Of a stretch of DNA of 64,000 nucleotides, positions 47,644-62,453 are shown piece by piece. The DNA comes from Jiella sonneratiae (GTDB taxonomy: Bacteria; Pseudomonadota; Alphaproteobacteria; Rhizobiales; Rhizobiaceae). The first letter of the stretch is position 1, and each line of letters begins with the position of its first letter. Below the pieces are notes generated by a model, which was not told the DNA's origin, ran no database searches, and was given only the letters and a program-made list of their open reading frames with translations. A program made the position numbers and the translations under genes. The DNA lies in NCBI RefSeq assembly GCF_017353515.1, contig NZ_JAFMPY010000023.1, positions 34,806 through 98,805 of the forward strand, given 5' to 3'.

Positions 47644-49521
47644 TCAGGCCTTCTTGGTCTGCTTGGCCGGGCTTTCGAGGTCGAGTTCGCCGAGGAGACG
47701 CTTCATTTCCTCTTCGAGGTCGATCTCCTGGGACGGGCGAACCGGGCGCCTCACCTGGGACGCAGCCTCCGCCTCCAGGGGGGCGTTCGCCGCCGGCCGG
47801 GCCGTCTCGACCCTTGGCACAGGGGCGGCCGTCTGCCCGGCCTGTCCCGCCTGTCCCGCGCCGCCGGATTTTTCGGCCGGCGCCGGCTTCGACGATTGCG
47901 GCGCTGCCGTCGGCCTGGCCGATACGCCGGGTGCCGCGGCCCCGCGTTCCTGCGATGCTGGAGCTTGTTTCGATGGGGCGGACGGTGCGGCCTGGGCTGC
48001 CTGTCCCGCACCGGCAACCTTCGAGCCCGTGCCCGACGCCGCTCCCGCCTGTGCCGGCAGAGGCTTCGGCTGGGGCGCGGTCGGCTGGCGCTCGGCCTGT
48101 GCCGTCCGCGGCGGCACCGGCGCGACGCGTGCGGCGGCCGGGGCAGCCGCGGTCGGAGGCGCCTCTGCGCCCGGCTCTTCCCGGGTAAAGTCGTCCTGCA
48201 GGCCGGCGGTCAGCTCCGCCGAGAGAAACTCCTCGATGCTGCGATCGACGCCCGGCGCCGCGGCCCGCGAACCGGCGGCGCCTTGCGACGTCTCCGCCGC
48301 AGGGCTCGCCGGGCCAGACGGGCTGGCGGAGCTTCGTGCCGTCGCGGCGGAGCCCTCGCTGCGGGTCGACCGCCGCGCCTGAATGGCGCTCGCGAAGCTG
48401 CGGACCGACAGCGGTCTCGCCTCCGCGGCGACGCTCTCCCGCTCGGCGCCGGCGGGTTGCGGCGAAACGGTTGCCGCCGCGCGGGTCTCCTGCGGTCGCT
48501 CCCGGGTCTCGGCGAAAACGCCGGCCCGATCGGCGGCCGGCGCGCTCTGGCCGTTCGCTTCGGCGCGTGGCGGCGCGTCGTCGCTTACCGCCGGCATGGG
48601 CGTGTCGAGCCGTGGCTCGATCCGTTCTTCTGCCGCGGCCGGCCTCGACTGGGTCGCGAGGTCGGAGAGCGCCGGGTCCTGCCGCGACGGCAGGGTCGGC
48701 GTCGCCCGCGAATAGGCCATGGTCGAGGGGTTGAGCAGCGGCGGGTCGCTTGCCCGAAGCGGCGCCGCGACGGCCGGAGCGGAGACGGGCGCGCGGGTTT
48801 CGACGGCGGCGATGTCGTCCGGGATCTCGACGGCGAGGGCTCGCGGCTCCCTCGGCGAAGCTGCCGGCGCGGCCGGACGGCGGCGGTCCGCCGTGTCTTC
48901 CCGCGTCGGCAGGGCGGACTGCGCCGCCGATGACGGCGCTGCCGCACGCGGCGCCGTGCGGGTGGTTGCGCTCGCGGGTTCGACGCGGGGCTGCGGCGCC
49001 GGCTCACGCCTGTCGGCGGGCGCCGGATGGCTCGTGTCCGTCTTGCCCGGCCACCCTTCTTCGCTCGCCTGGCGGCGCGACGGCGCCGGGTCGACGGCGG
49101 CGAGCGCGGGATGGTCGAGGCGACCCGGATCCTCCGAGGGAACCGGGCGTCGGCCGGCGCCCGTCGCCGCGGCCGGGATGTCGAGCCGCCCGTCCTCGGG
49201 CCGGGCGGGGCGCGAGGCGGCCGCGTGCCGCATGATCGCCGCCTCGACCACGATGTCGGTCTGGCCGCCGACGAGGACGAGATGTTCGACGTCGTCGCGC
49301 CGCAACAGCACCAGCCGGCGCTTTTCGTCGACCCGCGCGACGTCCACCACCTGCAGCCGCGGCGCCCTGCCGCGCGGGCCGATGCCGACGCCGCCGGAAA
49401 GCGCGCGCTTGGCGAAGAGGATGACGACCATCGCCAGGATGCAGACCATCGCCGCCACGAACGCGACCCAGACGATGGGGGCGAGGCTCGCCCCGAAGAG
49501 ATCGGTGATCCATTGCGGCAT
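47644..49521 (-). CDS. FliO-like membrane protein with a very long disordered tail
   Basis: Protein of 625 residues. One membrane helix at about 15-37 is followed by a short beta domain at 50-96 ('RLQVVDVARVDEKRRLVLLR', 'VEHLVLVGGQTDIVVEAAI') of the FliO type, normally part of the flagellar export apparatus. The remaining 500 or so residues are Ala/Pro/Ser/Arg-rich and look disordered, ending in an acidic helix 'IDLEEEMKRLLGELDLES'. Typical FliO is 100-150 residues. ATG at 49521 fits the membrane start, with AGGAG 11 bases upstream; a further start at 49605 adds 28 residues. It is divergent from cckA; no other flagellar gene is near. The role is uncertain. Confidence 0.75.
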   Translation of the reverse strand: MPQWITDLFGASLAPIVWVAFVAAMVCILAMVVILFAKRALSGGVGIGPRGRAPRLQVVDVARVDEKRRLVLLRRDDVEHLVLVGGQTDIVVEAAIMRHAAASRPARPEDGRLDIPAAATGAGRRPVPSEDPGRLDHPALAAVDPAPSRRQASEEGWPGKTDTSHPAPADRREPAPQPRVEPASATTRTAPRAAAPSSAAQSALPTREDTADRRRPAAPAASPREPRALAVEIPDDIAAVETRAPVSAPAVAAPLRASDPPLLNPSTMAYSRATPTLPSRQDPALSDLATQSRPAAAEERIEPRLDTPMPAVSDDAPPRAEANGQSAPAADRAGVFAETRERPQETRAAATVSPQPAGAERESVAAEARPLSVRSFASAIQARRSTRSEGSAATARSSASPSGPASPAAETSQGAAGSRAAAPGVDRSIEEFLSAELTAGLQDDFTREEPGAEAPPTAAAPAAARVAPVPPRTAQAERQPTAPQPKPLPAQAGAASGTGSKVAGAGQAAQAAPSAPSKQAPASQERGAAAPGVSARPTAAPQSSKPAPAEKSGGAGQAGQAGQTAAPVPRVETARPAANAPLEAEAASQVRRPVRPSQEIDLEEEMKRLLGELDLESPAKQTKKA

Positions 49522-49814
49522 GGTGGCGACAACTCCTGTGGATACGGGCGGTCGGGCGGACGAAAGTCCCGGAAGAGCGGTGCCGCATAATCCGCAAATG
49601 GGCAAGCCCGTCGGCCGAGGGGAGGGGGCGGCGCCACGGACGCCGCGACCGGGGGACAGACGCGGTGACGCCCGTCTTCGGGCAAGGATCGGCTGTCAGT
49701 CTCGCCGCGCGGACGCGGCCGGCGCGGCCGAAAAAGCCGGCCGGGCCGGCTCGCATCCCGGTCGAATTTCCGTCAAGATCAGAGCGAATCGCAGACAGCA
49801 AGAGGCATGGGGCA

Positions 49815-52349
<2,535 letters not shown>

Positions 52350-52386
52350 GCTTCGGGCTGCGTTGCCGCGCGGCCGCGACTGAGCG

Positions 52387-53307
52387 TCACGCTCCGGCGA
52401 GCGCCACGGCGATCTCGCCGGCGAGCCTGGCGTTCGACCGGATCAGGGCGATGTTCGCTGCGAGCGACCGCCCGCCGCTGAGTTCGACGATCCGCGAGAG
52501 CAGGAACGGCGTGACCGCCTTGCCGCTGACGCCGCCGGCAGCAGCGTCCGCCAGTGCCAGCGAAATCCAGCCTTCGATGATGTCCCTCCCGATGGCATGG
52601 CTCGCGTCGATCGGGTTGGCGATCAGCATGCCGCCGCCGATCGACAGCTCGTCCCGCGCCTTCTGGAACGCGGCGATCTCGGCCGCGCCGTCGAGCCGCA
52701 AGGGGGCTGGATGGCCGGACTCCCGCGACCAGAACGCCGGCAGTTCGTCGCTGCGGTAGCCGACCACCGGCACGCCCTTGGTTTCGAGATATTCGAGTGT
52801 GCGGCCGATATCGAGGATCGCCTTGGCGCCCGCCGAGACGACGATGACCCTGGTGCGGGCGAGTTCTTCCAGATCGGCGGAGACGTCGAGGCTCGCCTCG
52901 CCGCCGCGATGCACCCCGCCGATGCCGCCGGTCGCGAAGACGGAAATGCCGGCGGCCGCGGCGGCGATCATCGTCGCGGCGACCGTCGTCGATCCGGTCC
53001 GCTCGAGGGCGACGGCATAGGCGAGATCGGCGCGCGACAGCTTCATCACCCCGCTCGCCTGCGCGAGCCCGGAAAGTTCCGCCTCCGACAGACCGACCCG
53101 CAGGATCCCGTCGATCACCGCGATCGTCGCGGGTTCGGCGCCGCTCTCGCGCACCGCCGCCTCGACCGACAGGGCCGTCGCGAGATTTTCGGGATAGGGC
53201 ATGCCGTGGGTGACGATGGTCGATTCCAGTGCGACCAGCGGCCTGCCGTCGGCCTTGGCCGCACGGACGGCGGGGGAGAGGATGAAGCGTTGGTTGTCGG
53301 CAGCCAT
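52387..53307 (-). CDS. psuG: Pseudouridine-5'-phosphate glycosidase
   Basis: Splits pseudouridine 5'-phosphate into uracil and ribose 5-phosphate. The 306 residues match the family. 'ALESTIVTHGMPYPENL' near the start and 'FATGGIGGVHRG' with 'VVSAGAKAILDIGRTLEYLE' are the PsuG signatures; the catalytic lysine is in 'SRADLAYAVA' or nearby. ATG at 53307 follows GAAAGG. The kinase gene psuK lies just upstream on the same strand with 20 bp between, so the pair forms the usual degradation operon. Confidence 0.95.
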   Translation of the reverse strand: MAADNQRFILSPAVRAAKADGRPLVALESTIVTHGMPYPENLATALSVEAAVRESGAEPATIAVIDGILRVGLSEAELSGLAQASGVMKLSRADLAYAVALERTGSTTVAATMIAAAAAGISVFATGGIGGVHRGGEASLDVSADLEELARTRVIVVSAGAKAILDIGRTLEYLETKGVPVVGYRSDELPAFWSRESGHPAPLRLDGAAEIAAFQKARDELSIGGGMLIANPIDASHAIGRDIIEGWISLALADAAAGGVSGKAVTPFLLSRIVELSGGRSLAANIALIRSNARLAGEIAVALAGA

Positions 53308-53326
53308 GGCGGCCAGGGCCTTTCGT

Positions 53327-54298
53327 CTATGGGCGGTGGCGCGTCTCGTCGACCGGCTCCGCAAGCGAGGGAAGCTGCCGGTCGATCTCGGCGGCAAGGT
53401 CGGCGGGCGGGAAGCGCGGCGAGGAAATGCGAAGCGAGGCGGCGACGATGCCGCGGCGGGCGGCGTCGAGGAAATCCGAGCCGGACAGCCGCGCGGCGAC
53501 GGCGACCGCGGCGAGGGTGTCGCCGGCGCCGGTCACGTCGAGGGGTCTCACAGCCGGGGGGCGCTGGAAGCTCAACCGCCCTTCGTCGAGAATGGCCGCA
53601 TCGTGCGCGCCGTCCGTGATGACCGCCCGCCGCGCGCCGAGTTCGGCGACGAGGTGGGCGATCAGGTGAAGGTTGGTCGCTGTCGTGACCTCGGCGAGTG
53701 ACGCGGCTTCTGCCCGCGAGAGGAACAGCGCGTCGAGCCTTGCAAGGACCGGCAGCAGCCGCAGGACCTTGACCGGCGAGACGCCGAGCGCCGCGACGGG
53801 GCGGGGGCCGGCCGCCTCGACCGTCGCGGCGAGCATCGCCTCGGAAAGGTTGGCGTCGACGAGGACGGCAGCCGCCTCGGCGATCCGCGGGCGGACGTGG
53901 CGCCGCCTGAGGAGCTTCGGCCCGAGCAGCGCGTAGAGCTCCATGTCGGCGATACCGGCGACCAGCTCGCCCCGGTCGTCGAGGATCGCCGTGTAGGTGG
54001 GCGTGCGGCGGTCGAGAAAGGTGACGCCTAGGTCATCGAGGCCGGCAGCCTCGATGGCTTTGGCGACACGGCGCCCGTCCTCGTCGCCGCCGCGAACGCC
54101 CAGAAAACGCACGGGAAAGCCGCTCGCCTTCAGGGCGACGGCAGCGTTGAATGCGCTGCCGCCCGCCGCGTCCTGCAGCAGGCCGGGATTCGAGGCGCCG
54201 GGGAAGAAGGGCCCGAAGGCCTTGGCCCGGCGGTCGATGTGGGCCGCTCCGACGACGAGGATCGCCGGCCTGTCGCCGGAGGAGCCAGGCACCTTCAT
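53327..54298 (-). CDS. psuK: PfkB-family kinase, probably pseudouridine kinase
   Basis: Protein of 323 residues. PfkB signatures are 'LQDAAGGSAFNAAVALKASG' near the N-terminus and 'DVTGAGDTLAAVAVA' at the C-terminus with the catalytic aspartate in 'GAGD'. Position directly before psuG indicates that it phosphorylates pseudouridine; sequence alone would also allow a ribokinase- or adenosine-type substrate. The ATG at 54298 has GAAGAAA upstream. It is divergent from recA with 154 bp between, and the LexA-type boxes in that gap might affect both. Confidence 0.88.
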   Translation of the reverse strand: MKVPGSSGDRPAILVVGAAHIDRRAKAFGPFFPGASNPGLLQDAAGGSAFNAAVALKASGFPVRFLGVRGGDEDGRRVAKAIEAAGLDDLGVTFLDRRTPTYTAILDDRGELVAGIADMELYALLGPKLLRRRHVRPRIAEAAAVLVDANLSEAMLAATVEAAGPRPVAALGVSPVKVLRLLPVLARLDALFLSRAEAASLAEVTTATNLHLIAHLVAELGARRAVITDGAHDAAILDEGRLSFQRPPAVRPLDVTGAGDTLAAVAVAARLSGSDFLDAARRGIVAASLRISSPRFPPADLAAEIDRQLPSLAEPVDETRHRP

Positions 54299-54342
54299 GA
54301 TTTCTTCACGAAACGTCGTGCGGTCGGCTGATTCGCGAGTCG

Positions 54343-54357
54343 GAACAAAACAGGATC
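54343..54357 (+). promoter_or_regulatory. Degenerate upstream LexA-type box
   Basis: GAAC (54343-54346), AAAACAG spacer, GATC (54354-54357): one change from the GAAC-N7-GAAC alphaproteobacterial SOS box. It lies 32 bp, about three helical turns, before the better box. Confidence 0.4.
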
Positions 54358-54374
54358 AGGCTCTTGCCGAATGA

Positions 54375-54389
54375 GAACAAAAAAGGTAC
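54375..54389 (+). promoter_or_regulatory. LexA-type SOS box before recA
   Basis: GAAC (54375-54378), AAAAAAG spacer, GTAC (54386-54389) follows the GAAC-N7-GWAC form. The position, about 65 bp before the recA ATG, is right for SOS control. Confidence 0.65.
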
Positions 54390-54452
54390 AAGACCTGCAG
54401 AGTTTCCGCATGTTGCACCCCTTACCGGCCCGTGAAATAAGGTCTCGTCACC

Positions 54453-55526
<1,074 letters not shown>

Positions 55527-55769
55527 TCGCCGGGCGTCTCCGGGAAGCGCTTTCGCATCAAGGCGAGCCGTGGCCGGTCTCGACGGTAACCCATGCCGGC
55601 CACTGCCGGCGCGGGGCGCGGCCGGACCGCGGGATCCTCATAGCCGCTCTCGCTTGCCCGATGGACACGACTTGCCGGCCTTTGTAGAAGGGCCGACGAT
55701 CTTGCCGGCGGTTTAAGGCAACGCAGCCGGCGATGTGTCTTCCCGCAATGTCTCGCGAAGGTCACGCTC

Positions 55770-58433
55770 ATGAGTGGCGTCAACGAAATCCGGTCGGCTT
55801 TTCTCGATTATTTCGAGAAGAACGGGCACGAGCGGGTTGCCTCTTCGCCGCTGGTGCCGCGCAACGATCCGACGTTGATGTTCACCAATGCCGGCATGGT
55901 GCAGTTCAAGAACGTCTTCACCGGCCTCGAAAAGCGTCCCTACAGCCGCGCGACCACGGCGCAGAAGGTCGTGCGCGCCGGCGGCAAGCACAACGATCTC
56001 GACAATGTCGGCTATACCGCCCGGCACCACACCTTCTTCGAGATGCTGGGGAATTTCTCCTTCGGCGACTATTTCAAGGACGTCGCGATCGAGCTCGCCT
56101 GGAATCTCACCACGAAGGAGTTCGGACTGCCGAAGGACCGGCTCCTCGTCACGGTGTTTTCCGAGGACGACGAGGCGGCGGCGCTGTGGAAGAAGATCGC
56201 CGGACTGACCGACGATCGCATCATCCGCATCCCGACCTCGGACAATTTCTGGACGATGGGCGAGACGGGCCCCTGCGGCCCGTGCTCGGAGATTTTCTTC
56301 GACCAGGGCGAGAGCGTCGCCGGCGGCCCTCCGGGCAGCCCCGACGAGGACGGCGACCGCTTCCTCGAATTCTGGAACCTCGTCTTCATGCAGTTCGACC
56401 AGGTCGACGCCGAGACGAGGCTCGACCTGCCGCGACCGTCGATCGACACCGGCATGGGCCTCGAACGCATGGCGGCGATCCTGCAGGGGGTCCACTCGAA
56501 CTACGAGACGGATCTGTTCCGGACGCTGATTTCGGCGGCGGAGCACGCCATCGGCTCGGTGGCAGCCGGCGCCAGGCTGGCGAGCCACCGCGTCATCGCC
56601 GATCACCTGCGGGCGACGGCCTTCCTGATCGCCGACGGCGTGCTGCCCTCGAACGAGGGGCGCGGCTACGTGCTGCGCCGGATCATGCGCCGCGCCATGC
56701 GCCACGCGCGGATGCTGGGGGCTGAGGAGCCGGTGATCTACCGGCTGGTCCCGACCCTCGTCTCGGAGATGGGCCGCGCCTATCCCGAGCTCGGCCGGGC
56801 CGAGGCGCTGATTGCGGAGACGCTGAAGCTCGAGGAGAAGCGGTTCCTCCAGACCCTCGACCGGGGGCTGGCGCTGCTTGCCGAGGCGACCGAGGGCATG
56901 TCGGTCGGCGCGCAGCTTTCCGGCGAGACGGCCTTCAAGCTCTACGACACATACGGCTTTCCCCTCGACCTTACGCAGGATGCCCTCAGGCAGCGCGGCA
57001 TCGCGGTGGATCTCGACGCCTTCAACACCGCGATGCAGCGCCAGAAGGCCGAGGCCCGGGCGAACTGGGCGGGGTCCGGCGAGGCCGCGACCGAGAACGT
57101 CTGGTTCCCGATCCGCGAACGCGTCGGTGCGACCGAGTTCCTCGGCTACGGCACCGAACGTGCCGAGGGGCAGGTGGTGGCGCTGGTGCGCGACGGCGCC
57201 GAGGTCGCGGCGGCCGAGGCCGGCGAGGACGTCTCGATCGTCGTCAACCAGACGCCCTTTTATGGCGAGTCGGGCGGCCAGCTCGGCGACACCGGCGTGA
57301 TGCGCGGCGACGGCGTCGAGATCGTCGTCTCGGATACCCGCAAATTCGCCGAGGGCCTGTTCGTCCACCGGGCGAAGATCCTCGGCGGCAGCGTCCGGGT
57401 CGGCGCCGCGCTGGATCTCGAAGTGGACCACCGGCGGCGCAGCCAGATCCGCGCCAACCATTCCGCGACGCATCTCCTGCACGAGGCGCTGCGGGAAGTG
57501 CTGGGCAGCCACGTCGCGCAGAAGGGCTCGATGGTCGCGCCCGACCGGCTGCGCTTCGACTTCTCGCACCCCAAGCCGATCGAGGCGGGCGAACTCGCCG
57601 AGATCGAGCGGATCGCCAACGGCGTCATCCTGCAGAACGCGCCCGTCGACACGAGGCTAATGGCGGTCGACGACGCCATCGCCTCCGGCGCGATGGCGCT
57701 GTTCGGCGAAAAATACGGCGACGAGGTGCGGGTCGTGTCGATGGGCACCGCCGAGGCGGGCGAAAAGGCCGGAAGGCCGTATTCGGTCGAACTCTGCGGC
57801 GGAACGCACGTGCGCGCCACCGGCGACATCGGCCTCGTCCACGTGGTGGCGGAGAGCGGCGTCGCCGCCGGGGTGCGCCGGATCGAGGCGCTGACCGGCG
57901 AGGCGGCCCGCGGCCACCTGCTCGATCAGGAGCAGAGGGTGCGCCGGATGGCCTCGACCCTGAAAGTCTCGCCCGCGGAGGTCGCCGAGCGTCTCGAGGC
58001 GATCGTCGAGGAGCGCCGCCGGCTGGAGCGCGAGCTGGCGGAGGCGAAGAAGAAGCTCGCCCTGGTCGGCGACGGCGGCGGGTCGTCGTCCGGTGCCGCG
58101 CCGCAGGAGGTGGCGGGCGTCGCCTTCGTCGGCCGTGTTCTGGAAGGCGTTTCGCCGAAGGACCTGAAGGGCCTCGTCGACGAGACCAAGGCGCAGATCG
58201 GCTCGGGCGTCGTCGCGCTGGTCGCACTCGCGGACGGCAAGGCCTCGGTGGTCGTCGGCGTCACGCCGGATCTCACCGGCCGCTTCGATGCCGTTTCACT
58301 GGTCCGGGCGGCGAGCGGGGCGATCGGCGGCAAGGGCGGCGGCGGAAGGCCTGACATGGCGCAGGCCGGCGGCCCGGATGCCGGCAAGGCCGGCGAGGCG
58401 ATCGCCGCCGTCGAAGCGGCGATGCTGGGCTGA
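55770..58433 (+). CDS. alaS: Alanine--tRNA ligase
   Basis: Protein of 887 residues. The class II core starts with '[20 protein letters not shown]' and has '[20 protein letters not shown]'. The editing domain has the metal motif '[11 protein letters not shown]' with '[13 protein letters not shown]', and the C-Ala domain follows after a coiled coil near 740-790. It charges tRNA-Ala and clears Ser mischarging. ATG at 55770 fits the family start. The recA-alaS-icd order is typical of Rhizobium and relatives. Confidence 0.98.
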   Translation: MSGVNEIRSAFLDYFEKNGHERVASSPLVPRNDPTLMFTNAGMVQFKNVFTGLEKRPYSRATTAQKVVRAGGKHNDLDNVGYTARHHTFFEMLGNFSFGDYFKDVAIELAWNLTTKEFGLPKDRLLVTVFSEDDEAAALWKKIAGLTDDRIIRIPTSDNFWTMGETGPCGPCSEIFFDQGESVAGGPPGSPDEDGDRFLEFWNLVFMQFDQVDAETRLDLPRPSIDTGMGLERMAAILQGVHSNYETDLFRTLISAAEHAIGSVAAGARLASHRVIADHLRATAFLIADGVLPSNEGRGYVLRRIMRRAMRHARMLGAEEPVIYRLVPTLVSEMGRAYPELGRAEALIAETLKLEEKRFLQTLDRGLALLAEATEGMSVGAQLSGETAFKLYDTYGFPLDLTQDALRQRGIAVDLDAFNTAMQRQKAEARANWAGSGEAATENVWFPIRERVGATEFLGYGTERAEGQVVALVRDGAEVAAAEAGEDVSIVVNQTPFYGESGGQLGDTGVMRGDGVEIVVSDTRKFAEGLFVHRAKILGGSVRVGAALDLEVDHRRRSQIRANHSATHLLHEALREVLGSHVAQKGSMVAPDRLRFDFSHPKPIEAGELAEIERIANGVILQNAPVDTRLMAVDDAIASGAMALFGEKYGDEVRVVSMGTAEAGEKAGRPYSVELCGGTHVRATGDIGLVHVVAESGVAAGVRRIEALTGEAARGHLLDQEQRVRRMASTLKVSPAEVAERLEAIVEERRRLERELAEAKKKLALVGDGGGSSSGAAPQEVAGVAFVGRVLEGVSPKDLKGLVDETKAQIGSGVVALVALADGKASVVVGVTPDLTGRFDAVSLVRAASGAIGGKGGGGRPDMAQAGGPDAGKAGEAIAAVEAAMLG

Positions 58434-58564
58434 ACCGACCCCTCGCCGCGCCGGGAAGGCCGGATGAGGCGCCGCGCCCGGCCCGGATGGGCTCGGTCCG
58501 GCAGCCGGTGGCGACGCAGCCGAAGCGGCACGTCGGCGCCTCGGCAAACCACTCTTCGAACATG

Positions 58565-58600
58565 AAAAAAGGCCCGGCGGGACGAACCCGCCGGGCCTTT
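58565..58600 (-). terminator. Terminator between alaS and icd
   Basis: A long GC stem (AAAGGCCCGGCGGG with CCCGCCGGGCCTTT) around ACGAA. On the minus strand it is followed by six T residues, so it mainly ends icd; on the plus strand only three T residues follow, so it may also act weakly for alaS. Confidence 0.88.
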
Positions 58601-58627
58601 CGCTGATACGACGTCCGTTCGATGGCC

Positions 58628-59845
58628 TTACGAAGAAGCCATCGCCTTCTTGAGGTTCTCGTCGATCTTGTCGAGGAAGCCGTTGGTCGTCAGCCAGGAC
58701 TGGTCCGGGCCGATCAGCAGCGCCAGATCCTTGGTCATGAAGCCGCTCTCGACGGTGTCGATACAGACCTTCTCCATCTTGGCGGCGAATTCCGCCAGCG
58801 CGGCGTTGTCGTCGAGCTTGGCGCGATGGGCGAGGCCGCGCGTCCAGGCGAAGATCGAGGCGACCGGGTTGGTCGAGGTCTGCTCGCCCTTCTGATGCTG
58901 GCGATAGTGCCGGGTCACCGTGCCGTGGGCGGCCTCGGCCTCGACGGTCTGCCCGTCCGGCGTCATCAGCACGGACGTCATGAGACCGAGCGAGCCGAAG
59001 CCCTGCGCGACGATGTCCGACTGGACGTCGCCGTCGTAGTTCTTGCAGGCCCAGACGTAGCCGCCCGACCACTTCAGCGCGGCGGCCACCATGTCGTCGA
59101 TCAGGCGGTGCTCGTAGGTCAGCTTCTTGGCGTCGAACTCGGCCTTGAACTCGGCGTCGAAGGTCTCCTGGAAGATGTCCTTGAAGCGGCCGTCATAGAC
59201 CTTCAGGATGGTGTTCTTGGTCGAGAGATAGCAGGGCACGTTGCGCTGCAGGGCGTAGTTGAAGGACGCGCGGGCGAAGTCGCGGATCGACTCGTCGAGA
59301 TTGTACATGCCCATGGCGACGCCGGCGGCCGGGGCGTCGAACACCTCGTGCTCGATCGTCTGGCCGTCCTCGCCGACGAACTTCATCGTCAGCTTGCCCT
59401 TTCCGGGGAATTTGAAGTCGGTGGCCCGGTACTGGTCGCCATAGGCGTGGCGGCCGACGATGATCGGCCGGGTCCAGCCGGGAACGAGGCGCGGGACGTT
59501 CTTCATGATGATCGGCTCGCGGAAGATGACGCCGCCGAGGATATTGCGGATCGTGCCGTTCGGGGAGCGCCACATCTTCTTGAGGCCGAATTCCTCGACG
59601 CGCGCCTCGTCCGGCGTGATCGTCGCGCATTTGACGCCGACGCCGTGCTTCTTGATGGCGTTGGCGGCGTCGACCGTCACCTGGTCGTTCGTCTCGTCGC
59701 GGTGTTCGATGCCGAGATCGTAATATTCAAGGTCGATGTCGAGATAGGGATGGATCAGCTTGTCCTTGATGAACTGCCAGATGATCCGGGTCATCTCGTC
59801 GCCGTCGAGTTCCACGACCGGGTTTGCGACCTTGATCTTCGCCAT
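58628..59845 (-). CDS. icd: NADP-dependent isocitrate dehydrogenase
   Basis: TCA-cycle enzyme of 405 residues that turns isocitrate into 2-oxoglutarate with NADP+. It is the eukaryote-like dimeric type: '[20 protein letters not shown]', '[19 protein letters not shown]', '[14 protein letters not shown]' and '[20 protein letters not shown]'. The start at 59845 has AAGGAAGG upstream on this strand. At the isocitrate branch point this enzyme competes with the glyoxylate route, which includes malate synthase G at the other end of the window. Confidence 0.97.
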   Translation of the reverse strand: MAKIKVANPVVELDGDEMTRIIWQFIKDKLIHPYLDIDLEYYDLGIEHRDETNDQVTVDAANAIKKHGVGVKCATITPDEARVEEFGLKKMWRSPNGTIRNILGGVIFREPIIMKNVPRLVPGWTRPIIVGRHAYGDQYRATDFKFPGKGKLTMKFVGEDGQTIEHEVFDAPAAGVAMGMYNLDESIRDFARASFNYALQRNVPCYLSTKNTILKVYDGRFKDIFQETFDAEFKAEFDAKKLTYEHRLIDDMVAAALKWSGGYVWACKNYDGDVQSDIVAQGFGSLGLMTSVLMTPDGQTVEAEAAHGTVTRHYRQHQKGEQTSTNPVASIFAWTRGLAHRAKLDDNAALAEFAAKMEKVCIDTVESGFMTKDLALLIGPDQSWLTTNGFLDKIDENLKKAMASS

Positions 59846-60008
59846 TGGTGCCTTCCTTGGAGATTGTGCGGGACGCGGGACCGCGGCCCGGCTTTCAAAT
59901 GGGTGATCCCGTGACCGGCCCTATAACACCCGTCATGGCGGACGCAAAGCAACACGGCGCAAAGCTTTCGGCGGCTGCGGAGGGGGCGGGGACGATCGAG
60001 ACGGGCGG

Positions 60009-61490
60009 ATGGTGAGCGAAGTGCGGATCGAGGCGGCCTGCGGCCGTCTCGTCGGGCAGCGGCGCGACGGCGTGGTGCGGTTTCTGGGCATTCCCTATGC
60101 CGAGGCGCCGCTCGGGCAGCGGCGCTTCGCGGCGCCGCGGCCGAAGCCGGCATTCGCCGACCCCTTCCGCGCCTTCGCCTATGGCAGGGCGGCGCCGCAG
60201 CGGCGGGTGCTGCCGATGCCGCTCGCGCGGTTCTTCGGCGTCAGCCACGGCCTCTCCGAGGACTGCCTCAGCCTGAACGTCTGGACGCCCGGCGTCTCGG
60301 GCCGCCGGCCGGTCCTCGTCTTCATCCACGGCGGCGGCTTCATCATCGGCTCCGGCGCGCAGTATCCCGGCAACGATCTCGCCGTGCGCGGCGACGTCGT
60401 GGTGGTGACGATGAACTATCGTCTCGGCCTTCTCGGCTTCCATCCCTTCGCCGAGGTGTTTGCCGGCGACGAGCGCTTCGCCGCCAATCCGGGGCTTCTC
60501 GACCAGCGGCTGGCGCTCGCCTGGGTGCGCGACAACATCGCGGCCTTCGGCGGAGATCCCGATGCCGTCACGATCGCCGGCGAATCGGCCGGCTCGGTCT
60601 CGGTCGCCTGGCATCTCGTCACCGCCGCCTCGCAGCCCTTCTACCATCGCGCGATCATGCAGTCGGGAACGCTCAGCCTGTTCTACGGCCGCGAGCGCGC
60701 CGCCGAGATCGGCGCGGAGCTCAGCCGCGGCATGGGGCTGAGGCGCGGGCCGGAGCCGCTGTTCCAGCTTGCGCCCGCCCAACTCGCGCAAGCGGCCGAA
60801 GCGGCGGTCAGCCACCATACCGGGGTGATTTCCCGCCCCTATGCCGACTGCATCGAGATCGGTTCGGCGGCGCCTGCCGCTCTTGCAGGCCGGGCGAAGC
60901 CCGTCCCGCTCCTCATCGGCACCAATCGCGACGAATTCTCCTTCTTCACCGACCTGCCGCTGCTGCCGATCGAAAGCAGCAAGGCTGAGATGACCGACAT
61001 GGTCGCGCGGCTCGCGGGCAAGGACGCGGCCGCCCGCGTCGCCGGCCTCTACGGCGCCGACCGCGCCGGCCGCATCGCCTTCGGCACGGACCTTCTCTTC
61101 CTGATGCCCTCGATCGCCTTCGCCGAGGCGCACGTAGCCTCCGGCAACGCGGTGTTCGCCTATCGGCTCGACTGGGAGGCGAAGGGCCTTTTCGCCCGTC
61201 TCGGCGCCACCCATTCGGTCGATCTGCCGCTGCTCTTCGAAGATTTCATGCGGCCGTTCCGCTCGGCCTATCTCGGAATGACGCCGGACCATCGCCGCCG
61301 CATGCTGGCCGAGCGGATGCGCGATCACTGGCTCGCCTTCGTGCGGGAGGGGCGGCCGGGAGCGGCTTGGCCGGCCTATGTTCCGGAGACGCGCGAGACG
61401 ATGATTTTCAACGTCACGGACCGGGTCGAGGCCGACCCGGAAAAGGCGCGGCGGATCGCCTGGCGCGGGATCGACGGCTTTGCGACCTGA
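60009..61490 (+). CDS. Type B carboxylesterase
   Basis: Alpha/beta hydrolase of 493 residues of the para-nitrobenzyl esterase type. The oxyanion loop is '[18 protein letters not shown]', the nucleophile serine is in '[11 protein letters not shown]', the acid is in '[10 protein letters not shown]' and the histidine in '[15 protein letters not shown]'. The substrate is unknown; the family includes broad-range esterases. No signal peptide is visible, so it is probably cytosolic. ATG at 60009 has no strong binding site, with GTG at 60012 as an alternative. It is divergent from icd. Confidence 0.9.
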   Translation: MVSEVRIEAACGRLVGQRRDGVVRFLGIPYAEAPLGQRRFAAPRPKPAFADPFRAFAYGRAAPQRRVLPMPLARFFGVSHGLSEDCLSLNVWTPGVSGRRPVLVFIHGGGFIIGSGAQYPGNDLAVRGDVVVVTMNYRLGLLGFHPFAEVFAGDERFAANPGLLDQRLALAWVRDNIAAFGGDPDAVTIAGESAGSVSVAWHLVTAASQPFYHRAIMQSGTLSLFYGRERAAEIGAELSRGMGLRRGPEPLFQLAPAQLAQAAEAAVSHHTGVISRPYADCIEIGSAAPAALAGRAKPVPLLIGTNRDEFSFFTDLPLLPIESSKAEMTDMVARLAGKDAAARVAGLYGADRAGRIAFGTDLLFLMPSIAFAEAHVASGNAVFAYRLDWEAKGLFARLGATHSVDLPLLFEDFMRPFRSAYLGMTPDHRRRMLAERMRDHWLAFVREGRPGAAWPAYVPETRETMIFNVTDRVEADPEKARRIAWRGIDGFAT

Positions 61491-61652
61491 AGCGGGATCT
61501 GCCGCACGGCTTGGCGGGCGGTCCGCGAAGCGCTATCGAGCCGGCGAGGGACCGGCCTTTCGCTGCCGCCGCGATGGCGGCGGCGGCACCGCGGGAGGAA
61601 GCGGGGCCGGGCGCCCGGACGTTTCGGCCGTCCGCAAGGAGTGACACACGCG

Positions 61653-62453
61653 TTGAACGATCGATCGACCACACCGCCGTCGACGGGACCGGCCATCGTC
61701 CTCGTCGAACCGCAGCTCGGCGAGAACATCGGCATGGTCGCCCGGGCCATGGCGAATTTTTCGCTCGCCGATCTCCGCCTCGTCAATCCGCGCGACGGCT
61801 GGCCGAGCGAGAAGGCGCGGGCGGCGGCCTCGCGCGCCGACCATGTGATCGATTCCGTGCGCCTCTTCGACACGGTCGAAGCCGCGGTCGCCGACCTCAA
61901 CTTCGTGCTGGCGACGACCGCACGCCCCCGCGACAGCTTCAAGCCGGTGCGCGGGCCGGAGGCGGCCTCGCTCGATCTCAGGCGGCGGATCGCCGACGGC
62001 GAGCGGACCGGCATCCTCTTCGGCCGCGAGCGCTGGGGCCTCAACAATCACGAGGTCGGGCTCGCCGACGAGATCGTCACCTTTCCCGTCGATCCGGATT
62101 TCGCCTCCCTCAACATCGCCCAGGCCGTGCTTCTGATGAGCTACGCCTTCCAGGTGGCCGGCAGGGAAGGCGACCTGTCGCCGCGCTTTGCGGCCAAGGC
62201 GCCGGCGCCGGCGCCGAAGCAGGACCTCTTCCGGCTGTTCGAGCATCTCGAGGCCTCGCTCGATCGCGCCGGCTATTTCTTTCCCGAGGCGAAGCGCGAG
62301 GTGCTCGCCCAGAACCTGCGCACGATGCTGACCAAGGCGGGGCTCTCGGAGCCGGAAGTCCGCACGCTGCGGGGCGTCGTCAAGGCCTTCGACCACGAGG
62401 CGGGGCGGCTGGCATCGGGCGACGAAAGCGAAGCGGGGGAGACCGGCGCATGA
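61653..62453 (+). CDS. trmJ: tRNA (cytidine/uridine-2'-O)-methyltransferase TrmJ-like
   Basis: SPOUT enzyme of 266 residues that methylates the 2'-hydroxyl of tRNA position 32. Motif 1 is '[20 protein letters not shown]', motif 2 '[20 protein letters not shown]' and motif 3 '[17 protein letters not shown]', which form the knot and SAM site. TTG at 61653 is chosen because AAGGAG at 61636-61641 would overlap a GTG at 61641; the GTG would add four residues. The stop overlaps the murI start (ATGA at 62450), so the two are translated together. Confidence 0.9.
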   Translation: MNDRSTTPPSTGPAIVLVEPQLGENIGMVARAMANFSLADLRLVNPRDGWPSEKARAAASRADHVIDSVRLFDTVEAAVADLNFVLATTARPRDSFKPVRGPEAASLDLRRRIADGERTGILFGRERWGLNNHEVGLADEIVTFPVDPDFASLNIAQAVLLMSYAFQVAGREGDLSPRFAAKAPAPAPKQDLFRLFEHLEASLDRAGYFFPEAKREVLAQNLRTMLTKAGLSEPEVRTLRGVVKAFDHEAGRLASGDESEAGETGA

